DNA from: an uncultured Coriobacteriaceae bacterium
GTDB lineage: Bacteria > Actinomycetota > Coriobacteriia > Coriobacteriales > Eggerthellaceae
Reading direction: 5' to 3'
Length of the DNA: 13,229 nucleotides
NCBI GenBank assembly: GCA_902796815.1
Contig: CADBQL010000081.1
Location: 1 to 13,229 of the forward strand
Within the stretch, counting starts at the first letter, position 1. Each line of letters starts with the position of its first letter. Shown here piece by piece: positions 1 to 7,621 of this stretch. The position numbers and the translations under genes are program-made. The notes beneath the pieces are model-generated. The model did no database searches and had not been told where the DNA came from. It saw nothing but the letters and a program-made list of their open reading frames with translations.

Positions 1-106
1 CGGCGAAATCGAGAAGGGGAAGGGCGCTCAGTTCGATCCCGTTTTTGCTGACATCATGTTGCAAATCATCGCTGAAGATCTGGAGTACCGTCTGAAGGAA
101 AACTGA
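1..106 (+). CDS. 3' end of a probable HD-GYP / HD-domain signalling protein (5' end outside window)
   Basis: An open frame enters from the left edge (codons start at base 2) and stops with TGA at 104-106, leaving about 34 residues. The tail contains KGKGAQFDP followed by an ADIMLQII helix and a charged end. This matches the usual end of HD-GYP or related HD-domain proteins, where a G-x-Q/H-FDP motif precedes the last helix of the domain. Such proteins commonly hydrolyse cyclic di-GMP or act as receiver-linked phosphodiesterases. No catalytic HD or GYP residues are inside the window, so activity cannot be judged. The next gene begins 32 bp downstream on the same strand with no terminator between, so co-transcription with the hybrid kinases is plausible. 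The family call rests on a short motif only. Confidence 0.6.
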   Translation, partial: GEIEKGKGAQFDPVFADIMLQIIAEDLEYRLKEN

Positions 107-138
107 CCGAAGCATTTGATATATAGGGCGTGTGAGTT

Positions 139-3100
139 ATGAAGAACGTTCGCTTCAAAGCAGCTATCGTTATCGTCCTTGCGGCTCTGGTGAGTATCGG
201 GCTACTTATGGCGGCTAACTACCAGAGGGCGCGAGACAGCATGACCGCCCAGTTGGAGTCCAACTACAGCGTCATGGCGGACAAATATGCCCAAGAGCTC
301 ACCGCATGGGTCAACACCAATGCCACGATTATCGATACCTTAGCGGTTGAGATAACGACGAGTGGCATATACCAGAGCGACAACGATGCGTTTCATGCCT
401 ATTTAGCCGAAAGCTTGAATCGGCTGAACGAAAACGGATATATCTACGATATCTACTTCACCTATCCCGATAACTCCATGGCGTGCGCGTCGGACTACCA
501 ACCCGACGGGTCGATTGATTACGCGCATGAAAGGGATTGGTTTTACACGGCGGCGGAAACCGGGGAGTTATTCTATTCGACTCCATACCGTGATTCGGAT
601 ACGGGAAAACCTATCATCACGATATCGAAGGCGGTTTTCAAGGACAACAAGCTGCAGGGCGTGCTAGCAGCGGACATCTTCGTGGATGTGCTGGTCGATA
701 TTATCAGTGATGCCGACGTCGCACCAGATAGCTATGCTTTCTTGGTCGACCAGAACCTGGGAATGATCGTCCATCCCAACCAGGAATACTCCTTTGACGA
801 TGTACCTCACGGTGTTATGGACATCCCAAATGCACCTTATGCTGAGGTGGTAGCCAAAATTCGCTCTGGCTCAGGCGAGACCGTTTATTTGGATGACTAC
901 GATGGCATTACTCGTGGAGTTGTGGTGTCGCGGATGGCGAATACCGGGTGGTCTGTCGGAATCGCAACGAGCAAAGACGAGCTCCTTGGGAGCGTGGGCT
1001 CCTTTTTGCGCGGCTATCTCATCGTCGGGGCCATCTCGGCGCTCATTGCCGGAATCGCGGTCATCGTGCTCGTGACCATGCTCGATAAGCTAAACCGACA
1101 GCGGCGGGAGCACGAAGCGCAGGTGCAAAAGCTCGAGAAGCAGGTAGCCGACCGAGCAGCTCAGGCTCGAAGCCGCTCGTTTTTGGATACGGAAGAAGGG
1201 GAAAGAACCGTTGTCCGGAACCCCGAAGATGCGAGCGTGAAAAGCAGGATCAGCTTACGTCTTCCAATCATTATCATTTTCTTGCTGATGATATGCATGG
1301 TGCTCTACACCTCTTACGTGATCAACGATGTGTCGGTGGCCAATATTCGTGAGGTTGGGGAAGATAGGATAAGCGCTGCACAGGCGCAGCTCGAAAACTA
1401 TCTGGAGATGACGAAGAGCTCGCTGTGGGTTACGTCGGACACCGTTGATCACATGTCGCGAAACGGGGCGTCCACGAAAGACATCCTGCGCTACATCACT
1501 GAGGAGTCGGAAAACCAGAAACAGCATTTCGATGAGAATTACACGGGCATTTACGGTTATGTAATGGGCGAATACCTGGACGGTGTGGGCTGGACGCCGC
1601 CCGATAACTTCGACCCGCAACACAGGGATTGGTACCTCGCGGCAATCGAGGCAAATGGCGATGCCGCCATCGTCCCGCCTTATGTGGACGCCCAGACCAA
1701 TGCCGTGATCATATCCATTAGCCGGATGCTCTCGAACGGTACCGACGTGCTTTCGCTCGACGTCACGATGAACCATATACTCGACATCGTCTCAGACTTG
1801 AAGATCAAGGAGAAAGGCTACGGCTTCATCGTCAGCCAGGACGGGACGGTTATCGCCCATCAGGACGAATCGAAAGAGGGCACGCTCCTTACCGATGACG
1901 AAGCGCAGCTCGCTCTGTTCGACAAGATACTGGAAGTGCGAAACGGCAATTTCGAGGTAACGGTCGACGGGGCGGCGAGCACGGTCTTCGTTCGCGAAAT
2001 TGCCGATCAGTGGTACATCGTTATCGTTGTAGGCAACGGCGAATTGACTGCTGAGGTCCAGCAGCAACTCGTCATCAACGTCCTCATCTGCGCCATCATT
2101 TTCATCCTGATTGCGCTCTTCTATTTCATAGGGCGCAGAAGGGAGCGCAACTACGCGCATCGCATCGAGGAGATGAGGGTCGAGGAGCAGCGGCAAGCTT
2201 ATGAGGCAAAGGCGCTGAAGCTTGAAAAAGAAGCTGCAGATAAGGCGAACCAGGCAAAAAGCGATTTTCTGGCGGATATGTCCCACGAGATTCGCACGCC
2301 CATCAACGCAGTGCTCGGAATGAACGAGATGATCCAACGCGAGAGCAGTCGTGCGCGAGGCCTGGTCGATTCCGATGCCGAAGCCGTCAGGGACGCTCTT
2401 GGCGACATTAACGCATACGCCGGTAACGTGGAGCGCGCGGGGAAGAACCTTCTTGCGATCATCAACGACATCTTGGATTTCTCCAAGATCGAGGCGGGCA
2501 AGATCACCATAGAAGACGACGAGTACAAGCTCAGCTCCGTTCTGAACGACGTGAGCAACATGGTTCTCTTCAAGGCGCGGGAAAAGGGTTTGCAATTCGC
2601 CATAGATGTTGACGAGAAGCTTCCCGACGGTTTGCTCGGGGATGAGTTACACGTTCGACAAATCCTGACCAACATCCTTAACAATGCCGTGAAGTACACG
2701 AGCCAGGGAAGCGTTTCCATGAGCGTCCATTGCGCGGAGGGCGATGTTTTCGAAGTCGGGCAGATCGTTCACCTGATCGTTTCCGTTCGAGATACCGGAA
2801 TCGGTATAAAGCCCGATGATCTGGAAAAACTGTTCGCGAAGTTCCAACGGGTTGACTTGAACACCAACAGTACCGTTGAGGGCACCGGCTTGGGGTTGGC
2901 CATAACGCAGAGCCTCCTCGCAATGATGGGCGGCAGCATCGATGTCGAAACCGCCTATGGTGAGGGGTCTACTTTCACCATCACCTTGCCGCAGGGGATC
3001 TCCTCCGCTGAGCCCGTGGGGAATATACAGGCCAGATTCGAAAAACACATGAATTCGGAAAGGGTTTACGAGGAGGTGTTCAATGCCCCGGATGCCCGAA

Positions 3101-3984
3101 TCCTCATCGTCGATGACACGCCTATGAACCTTACCGTGGCGATTGGGCTTTTGAAGGGCACGGATATGCGGATCGATACGGCCTTGGGTGGCAATGAGGC
3201 ACTGGCGCTTACGCAGGCACACGCCTATGACCTGGTGCTGCTCGACCAGCGCATGCCGAAGATGGACGGTGTCGAGACCTTGCACCTGATGCGCTCGCAG
3301 GAGAAAGGCCTCAACAAGACGACCCCGGTCATCTGCCTTACCGCTGACGCGGTCATCGGTGCGCGGGAGCGCTACATTGCGGAAGGCTTCACGGACTACC
3401 TGACAAAACCCATCGACAGCCAGGCGCTTACGCAGATGCTGATGAAGTACCTACCGGACGAGAAGGTGATCGCAGTTCGCGAAATTGGTCAGTTGGCTAC
3501 CGATTTGGATTCCGGCGGCGATTTATTGGATGCATTCGCGCCGTTGCGCCATGTGGGGATTAATCCCGATATCGGGCTTCAGTACTGCCAGAACGACATG
3601 GTGCTCTATCGTTCGCTCCTGCAGGAATACGTGAGCGCCGCCGCGGAGAAAGCTGGGGTCTTGAGGCGCTGCTACGATGCGCACGATTGGAAAAACTACT
3701 CGATTGAGGTCCATTCGCTAAAGAGCTCCTCGAGGATGATCGGTGCGATGTCAATCGCGCGTGTTGCAGCAAGGCTTGAAGCCGCCGCGGATGAAGGGCG
3801 GTCAAGTGAAATCGACGCCGATTACGAGGCAATGCTTGCGCAGTACGACGCGGCTGTCGAGGCGATTCGCGCTGCATTGCCAGACAGAGAGGTGCTGAGT
3901 GCCGGCGGCGTCCAGGTTCTCGAAACCGAATTAGGCGATGGCGAAATCCTGGAGTTCATGCCTGACGTGGGAAGCGAGCTGTGA
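139..3984 (+). CDS. Hybrid sensor histidine kinase with two tandem dCACHE sensor domains, receiver and HPt
   Basis: A 1281-residue membrane phosphorelay kinase. Order: TM helix 7-26; extracellular dCACHE domain about 30-285; TM 291-313; charged coiled-coil linker 316-372; TM 375-394; second dCACHE about 396-640; TM 644-664; coiled coil; HisKA with phospho-acceptor H716 in SHEIRTP; HATPase_c with N-box N845/N849, G1 box DTGIG at 885-889 and G2 box GTGLGL at 915-920; receiver with D992/D993, phospho-acceptor D1036, T1068 and K1090; and C-terminal HPt with H1192 in HSLKSSS. All catalytic residues are present. Both Cache domains have the R-x-W-[F/Y] ... Y-x-D ... D pattern (R132/W134/F135/Y150/D152/D179 and R496/W498/Y499/Y515/D517/D541), known from amino-acid-binding dCACHE_1 sensors; ligand binding is inferred. 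The start ATG has only a weak GTGAG ribosome site. There is no DNA-binding or enzymatic output domain, so phosphate should leave through HPt to a separate regulator. Confidence 0.93.
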   Translation: MKNVRFKAAIVIVLAALVSIGLLMAANYQRARDSMTAQLESNYSVMADKYAQELTAWVNTNATIIDTLAVEITTSGIYQSDNDAFHAYLAESLNRLNENGYIYDIYFTYPDNSMACASDYQPDGSIDYAHERDWFYTAAETGELFYSTPYRDSDTGKPIITISKAVFKDNKLQGVLAADIFVDVLVDIISDADVAPDSYAFLVDQNLGMIVHPNQEYSFDDVPHGVMDIPNAPYAEVVAKIRSGSGETVYLDDYDGITRGVVVSRMANTGWSVGIATSKDELLGSVGSFLRGYLIVGAISALIAGIAVIVLVTMLDKLNRQRREHEAQVQKLEKQVADRAAQARSRSFLDTEEGERTVVRNPEDASVKSRISLRLPIIIIFLLMICMVLYTSYVINDVSVANIREVGEDRISAAQAQLENYLEMTKSSLWVTSDTVDHMSRNGASTKDILRYITEESENQKQHFDENYTGIYGYVMGEYLDGVGWTPPDNFDPQHRDWYLAAIEANGDAAIVPPYVDAQTNAVIISISRMLSNGTDVLSLDVTMNHILDIVSDLKIKEKGYGFIVSQDGTVIAHQDESKEGTLLTDDEAQLALFDKILEVRNGNFEVTVDGAASTVFVREIADQWYIVIVVGNGELTAEVQQQLVINVLICAIIFILIALFYFIGRRRERNYAHRIEEMRVEEQRQAYEAKALKLEKEAADKANQAKSDFLADMSHEIRTPINAVLGMNEMIQRESSRARGLVDSDAEAVRDALGDINAYAGNVERAGKNLLAIINDILDFSKIEAGKITIEDDEYKLSSVLNDVSNMVLFKAREKGLQFAIDVDEKLPDGLLGDELHVRQILTNILNNAVKYTSQGSVSMSVHCAEGDVFEVGQIVHLIVSVRDTGIGIKPDDLEKLFAKFQRVDLNTNSTVEGTGLGLAITQSLLAMMGGSIDVETAYGEGSTFTITLPQGISSAEPVGNIQARFEKHMNSERVYEEVFNAPDARILIVDDTPMNLTVAIGLLKGTDMRIDTALGGNEALALTQAHAYDLVLLDQRMPKMDGVETLHLMRSQEKGLNKTTPVICLTADAVIGARERYIAEGFTDYLTKPIDSQALTQMLMKYLPDEKVIAVREIGQLATDLDSGGDLLDAFAPLRHVGINPDIGLQYCQNDMVLYRSLLQEYVSAAAEKAGVLRRCYDAHDWKNYSIEVHSLKSSSRMIGAMSIARVAARLEAAADEGRSSEIDADYEAMLAQYDAAVEAIRAALPDREVLSAGGVQVLETELGDGEILEFMPDVGSEL

Positions 3985-3985
3985 G

Positions 3986-6394
3986 ATGGAGCGCATAAAA
4001 TTGCAGGAAATCGTTCATGAGCTCAATCGGAGTATCTTCGTAGGCGAGCGTTACGAGAAGAATATGCGCGGTATCATGTACGGCGCGGTGCTGATCGTCG
4101 TTGCGAACGTTGTTACGGGCGGCTTGAATTATGCGAACGGCTATCTCAGCGCAGGCATCGCATCTCTCATGTTCACGATGGCCGGCCTGCTCATGCTGTT
4201 CTTCACGCTCGTCAAGCGGAGTCGGACGAGCGCTGTGGTCACCGCGTTCATCTCGGTCATCGTAATCTTCACGTACGAAATCCTGACGGTCGAACACGGC
4301 TTTCCGATCTTTTGGACTTTGTTGCTGCCTCTTGCCTTTTGCTATCTTGGCGGCGTCAAGCCGGGCATTTACATCTCGCTCTACTTCCTCGCGCTTTATT
4401 GGGTTTTGTTCTTAACTCCCTTGCACAACGCCCTCGCCGTGGACTATTCCGACATCATCGTGCAGCGATTTCCGATTCTGTATCTCGCCAATGTAGCCCT
4501 GACCACGTACATCATGGTGCAGTACCACCTCGCAACTTTACGCCAAATGGACTATGCCGCGCAGCTTCTAGAGGCGAAGGAGGCTGCCGATCGCGCCAAT
4601 GCTGCCAAAAGCGACTTCCTGGCGAATATGTCACATGAGATTCGCACGCCCATCAACGCAGTGCTCGGAATGAACGAGATGGTTCTGCGCGAGAGCGCGC
4701 AGGTAAGAGGGCTTTTGACCGAGGATCGGCAAGACGTCCGTGAGGCTCTCGATAGCATTGATGTCTATGCGGGCGATGTAAGGAGTGCAGGGAGCAACCT
4801 GCTTTCCATCGTCAACGCCATTCTCGATTTCTCGAAGATCGAGGCGGGCAAGATGGAAATCGTGGAAGCGCCGTATTCGCTCGGTTCGCTGCTAAACGAC
4901 GTAATTAACCTGACGAGCTTCAACGCAGAGGAGAAAGGCCTGAGCTTCATCGCGGATGTGGACGAGGCGCTTCCCGACGGGCTTCGCGGAGACAAGGTGC
5001 GCATACGTCAGGCTCTTGCAAATGTGCTGGGCAATGCTTTGAAGTATACCGAGCAGGGTAGCGTCGTGCTGAAAGTTCGCGGTGACATGGCGCAGGGATG
5101 CGAAGCCGGTCGAACAATTCGCCTCCTCTTCGAGGTACGGGATACTGGCATCGGCATCAAACCCGAAGACCTTGAGAAAATGTTCTCCAAATTCCAACGG
5201 GTGGACATGGGCCGCAACAGCACGATTGAGGGAACGGGCTTGGGGTTGGCTATTACGGAGAGCCTCTTGACGATGATGAACGGCAGCATAAAGGCTGAAA
5301 GCGTGTACGGTTCAGGATCTACTTTCAGCATCGATCTGCCGCAAACAATCGTTTCATGCGATCCGATCGGGTCGTTCAGGGAGCAGCACGACAGGGGCAA
5401 TGTGGGAGCGAAAGCCTATGTGGAGACATTTCACGCGCCGGATGCGCATATCCTGATCGTCGACGATACGAAGATGAACCTCACGGTGGTCACAGGGCTG
5501 CTGAGAAGCACGGGTTTGCACATCGATACGGCGACCAGCGGCATGCAGGCAATCGGGCTGACTCAGGTTAAGGCATACGATTTAATCCTGATGGACCAGC
5601 GCATGCCCGAAATGGATGGCATCGAGGCCTTGCACCGTATCCGCATGCAAGATGAGGGTGCGAATCGAGAGACGCCCATCATATGCCTGACGGCCGATGC
5701 GGTCATCGGCTCGAGAGAGCGCTATCTATCCGAAGGTTTTACCGACTATCTGACAAAGCCCATCGATAGCCAGCTGCTCGAGCGGATGCTCGTGAAACAT
5801 CTGCCAAAAGATAAGGTTATGCTCGAATTCAAAGAAGCTGATATCGTGGATATTGGTGAATGGCGAGATGAAGAGCGTAAGGAAGATCGTTTTGCCCCGG
5901 TTATCGCGACAGAGCGAAATGGCCTGGTTATTTCTGCGGGCGTTAATCCGCCTAGTGTTTCGGATCGATATGCTTCGCTTGTCGCAGCGGGCATCGATCC
6001 CAAAGCCGGCCTTCTCAACTGCCAAGGCGATGAGGCCCTCTACTGGACGCTGATCGAGGAATACGTATACGGTTCCGAAGATAAGGCGCGAGATTTGACG
6101 TTTTATCGGGAAACACGGGATTGGGGAAATCTTGCGATTGTCGCCCATTCCATAAAGAGTTCATCGATGACGATTGGCGCGAAGGTCCTGTCGGAAATCG
6201 CTGCCAATGTCGAGCGCGCGTTGGACGAAAGGAACGAGGAAGCTGCGGAAAGCAATCTTCCGGTTCTCATAGCGCGCTACGACGATCTTGTTGCAGCAAT
6301 TCGTCCGCTTCTTCCATCGACTGGCGAGTCTGCATTTGGCGATAACGAAATGGAGATGGACGATAACGATATTCTGGAGTTTATGCCGGAGTAG
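3986..6394 (+). CDS. Hybrid sensor histidine kinase with six-helix membrane sensor, receiver and HPt
   Basis: An 802-residue paralog of the preceding kinase. I start it at ATG 3986, one base after the upstream stop, which fits translational coupling. An in-frame ATG at 3938 would add 16 residues overlapping the upstream gene in another frame. The N-terminus has a short cytoplasmic helix, then six hydrophobic helices near 30-50, 55-75, 82-100, 106-123, 126-144 and 162-182 with short loops, so the stimulus is probably membrane-embedded or small; I do not recognise a named sensor family. Then come a coiled coil, HisKA (H217), HATPase_c (N346/N350, DTGIG 386-390, GTGLGL 416-421), receiver (D493/D494, phospho-acceptor D537, T569, K591) and HPt (H721 in HSIKSSS). 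All phosphotransfer residues are intact. It ends with ILEFMPE, nearly the same tail as its neighbour (ILEFMPD plus five residues). The two kinases probably feed the same unknown response regulator from different signals. Confidence 0.93.
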   Translation: MERIKLQEIVHELNRSIFVGERYEKNMRGIMYGAVLIVVANVVTGGLNYANGYLSAGIASLMFTMAGLLMLFFTLVKRSRTSAVVTAFISVIVIFTYEILTVEHGFPIFWTLLLPLAFCYLGGVKPGIYISLYFLALYWVLFLTPLHNALAVDYSDIIVQRFPILYLANVALTTYIMVQYHLATLRQMDYAAQLLEAKEAADRANAAKSDFLANMSHEIRTPINAVLGMNEMVLRESAQVRGLLTEDRQDVREALDSIDVYAGDVRSAGSNLLSIVNAILDFSKIEAGKMEIVEAPYSLGSLLNDVINLTSFNAEEKGLSFIADVDEALPDGLRGDKVRIRQALANVLGNALKYTEQGSVVLKVRGDMAQGCEAGRTIRLLFEVRDTGIGIKPEDLEKMFSKFQRVDMGRNSTIEGTGLGLAITESLLTMMNGSIKAESVYGSGSTFSIDLPQTIVSCDPIGSFREQHDRGNVGAKAYVETFHAPDAHILIVDDTKMNLTVVTGLLRSTGLHIDTATSGMQAIGLTQVKAYDLILMDQRMPEMDGIEALHRIRMQDEGANRETPIICLTADAVIGSRERYLSEGFTDYLTKPIDSQLLERMLVKHLPKDKVMLEFKEADIVDIGEWRDEERKEDRFAPVIATERNGLVISAGVNPPSVSDRYASLVAAGIDPKAGLLNCQGDEALYWTLIEEYVYGSEDKARDLTFYRETRDWGNLAIVAHSIKSSSMTIGAKVLSEIAANVERALDERNEEAAESNLPVLIARYDDLVAAIRPLLPSTGESAFGDNEMEMDDNDILEFMPE

Positions 6395-6427
6395 GCGGTT
6401 GCGCCAAATCGGGGGTTCGCATTTATT

Positions 6428-6451
6428 CGGGCTGGGTGGCCACCCTGCTCG
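6428..6451 (+). terminator. GC-rich hairpin just after the kinase operon (no U-tract)
   Basis: Thirty-three bases after the second kinase stops, bases 6428-6437 pair with 6442-6451 around a GGCC loop. Nine of ten positions pair (one G-U wobble, one T-T mismatch). A wider pair, GGTTCG 6414-6419 with CGAACC 6450-6455, can enclose or compete with it. No T-run follows directly, so this is not a standard intrinsic terminator. It could be a U-less terminator, an mRNA 3'-end stabiliser, or an operator; its core 6434-6445 is a perfect 12-bp palindrome. Confidence 0.4.
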
Positions 6452-6600
6452 AACCTGCGCGCATCACGACCCGCTGCAGCTTCTAGCGCAATGATGGGAT
6501 TAGGGGTAACGGGCGGATCCTTGTACTGCACCCTTTTTTCGCCAGCGAACCCGACAAGCGCAGCTCACCAGTTTTTGGCATAACACGTCTTAAGATTTTC

Positions 6601-6628
6601 TTTGATTTCGTCCATTTCGTCCTATACT
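6601..6628 (+). promoter_or_regulatory. Probable sufC (smsC) promoter with tandem repeat in spacer
   Basis: TATACT at 6623-6628 is a five-of-six match to the sigma-70 -10 hexamer. TTTGAT at 6601-6606 (16-bp spacer) is a modest -35. Transcription would start near 6635, giving a leader of about 56 nt before sufC. The spacer is a perfect tandem repeat of ATTTCGTCC (6605-6613 and 6614-6622), a plausible site for a regulator. The local sequence is AT-rich relative to its surroundings, as expected for a promoter. Confidence 0.55.
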
Positions 6629-6690
6629 TTACCATTGACTGTTGAGAAGGCGCTCATTTGCAGTGCCGTGCAAAACGAGATGGGGATTTC

Positions 6691-7467
6691 ATGTTAGAAC
6701 TGAAAAACCTGGTGTTCGAGGTGCCTGTCAAGGAGGGTTCCAAGGAGACCAAAAGAATCATCGACGACTTGACGTTGACGATTCCCGATGACACGTTCAC
6801 GGTGATTACGGGTCCGAACGGTGGCGGAAAGTCCACGTTGGCAAAGCTCATCATGGGCATCGAGAAGTCCACGAGCGGTCAGATTATCCTGGACGGCGTC
6901 GACATCACCGAGCTTTCGATTACGGAGCGTGCCCAGCAGGGCATCGGCTACGGGTTCCAGCAGCCGGCGCGTTTCAAGGGCATGAAGGTCAAGAAGCTGC
7001 TCGAAATAGCGGCGGGCAAGAAGCTGCCGATGCTTTCGTGCAACGAGTCCCTCTCGAAGGTGGGCCTCTGCTCGGCTGATTGGCTGACGCGCGAGGTCGA
7101 CAAGAACCTCTCTGGCGGTGAGGTCAAGCGTATCGAGATCGCGACGATGCTCGCGCGCGACCCGAAGCTCGCAATCTACGACGAGCCCGAAGCGGGCATC
7201 GACCTGTGGAGTTTCGACCGCCTGACCGAGACGTTCCGCTCGATTCACGATGCCGGCGGCGGGCGTTCGATCATCATCATTTCACATCAGGAGCGCATCA
7301 TCCGTTTGGCCGACAGCATCGTGCTGCTTGAAAACGGCAAGATCACGACGACGGGCACGCCTGACGAGATCATGCCCCAGCTCGGGCTTTCGCGCAAAAT
7401 GGCCATGGGCTGCCAGCTCACCGAGCCGACGCGCCTGCACATAACCGAGATTCCGACCACCTGCTGA
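6691..7467 (+). CDS. sufC: SufC-like Fe-S assembly ATPase (SmsC of the minimal SUF system)
   Basis: A 258-residue cytosolic ABC ATPase that should energise the SufB/D-like scaffold encoded next. Motifs are complete: Walker A GPNGGGKST at 41-49 (K47), Q-loop Q90/Q91, signature LSGGE at 140-144, Walker B ending in D164 with catalytic E165, D-loop to D171, and switch H199. The stretch DEPEAGID differs from the DEPDSGLD usual in classical SufC and fits the minimal SMS branch found in archaea and anaerobic bacteria. There is no transmembrane partner nearby, which argues against a transporter. ATG 6691 is preceded by GGGGA; an in-frame TTG at 6658 lacks a ribosome site and would add an 11-residue extension unlike the family. 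It is separated by 154 bp from the scaffold gene on the same strand. No cysteine desulfurase (SufS) or SufU/SufE gene is in the window, so sulfur must be supplied from elsewhere. Confidence 0.9.
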   Translation: MLELKNLVFEVPVKEGSKETKRIIDDLTLTIPDDTFTVITGPNGGGKSTLAKLIMGIEKSTSGQIILDGVDITELSITERAQQGIGYGFQQPARFKGMKVKKLLEIAAGKKLPMLSCNESLSKVGLCSADWLTREVDKNLSGGEVKRIEIATMLARDPKLAIYDEPEAGIDLWSFDRLTETFRSIHDAGGGRSIIIISHQERIIRLADSIVLLENGKITTTGTPDEIMPQLGLSRKMAMGCQLTEPTRLHITEIPTTC

Positions 7468-7480
7468 GTTTGCGGCCTAT

Positions 7481-7541
7481 CCCCGGCGACTCACCGAACG
7501 AGCCTGCGGACGAAGCCAAAGTGCTTTCGCGTGAGTAGGGG
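7481..7541 (+). other. Foldable intercistronic segment between sufC and sufB/D
   Basis: In the 154-bp gap, CCCC 7481-7484 and ACTCAC 7489-7494 can pair with GTGAGT 7531-7536 and GGGG 7538-7541, with a small asymmetric internal loop. Inside, CGAAGC can pair with GCTTTCG with one bulged base. No T-run follows, so it does not look like a terminator. It may protect or process the mRNA and set the ratio of the two proteins. I see no coding sequence in the gap. Confidence 0.3.
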
Positions 7542-7621
7542 AGTGCGTTGTGCGCCCTTGGGAGAGTAAACGACGCAGCAGCTAATAACTCGTGAACGAC
7601 CTGCACAAGAAAGAGGAAAGA

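Noticed and set aside
97..125. Promoter before the first kinase (TATATA at 120-125)
   Set aside because: No -35-like hexamer at the right distance, and the upstream gene ends only 32 bp before the kinase, so read-through is simpler.
1792..2595. Long open frame on the minus strand inside the first kinase
   Set aside because: It overlaps the well-supported HisKA/Cache coding frame, has no ribosome site or recognisable domain, and is explained by high-GC codon shadowing.
3938..3985. Upstream ATG for the second kinase
   Set aside because: It would overlap the end of the first kinase in another frame and has a poor ribosome site; the ATG directly after the stop gives a sensible N-terminus.
6504..6539. 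Intrinsic terminator ending in TTTTTT at 6534-6539
   Set aside because: Only GGG/CCC and GTA/TAC short pairings with a bulge and large loop precede the T-run; too weak to call, although it may still stop kinase transcripts.
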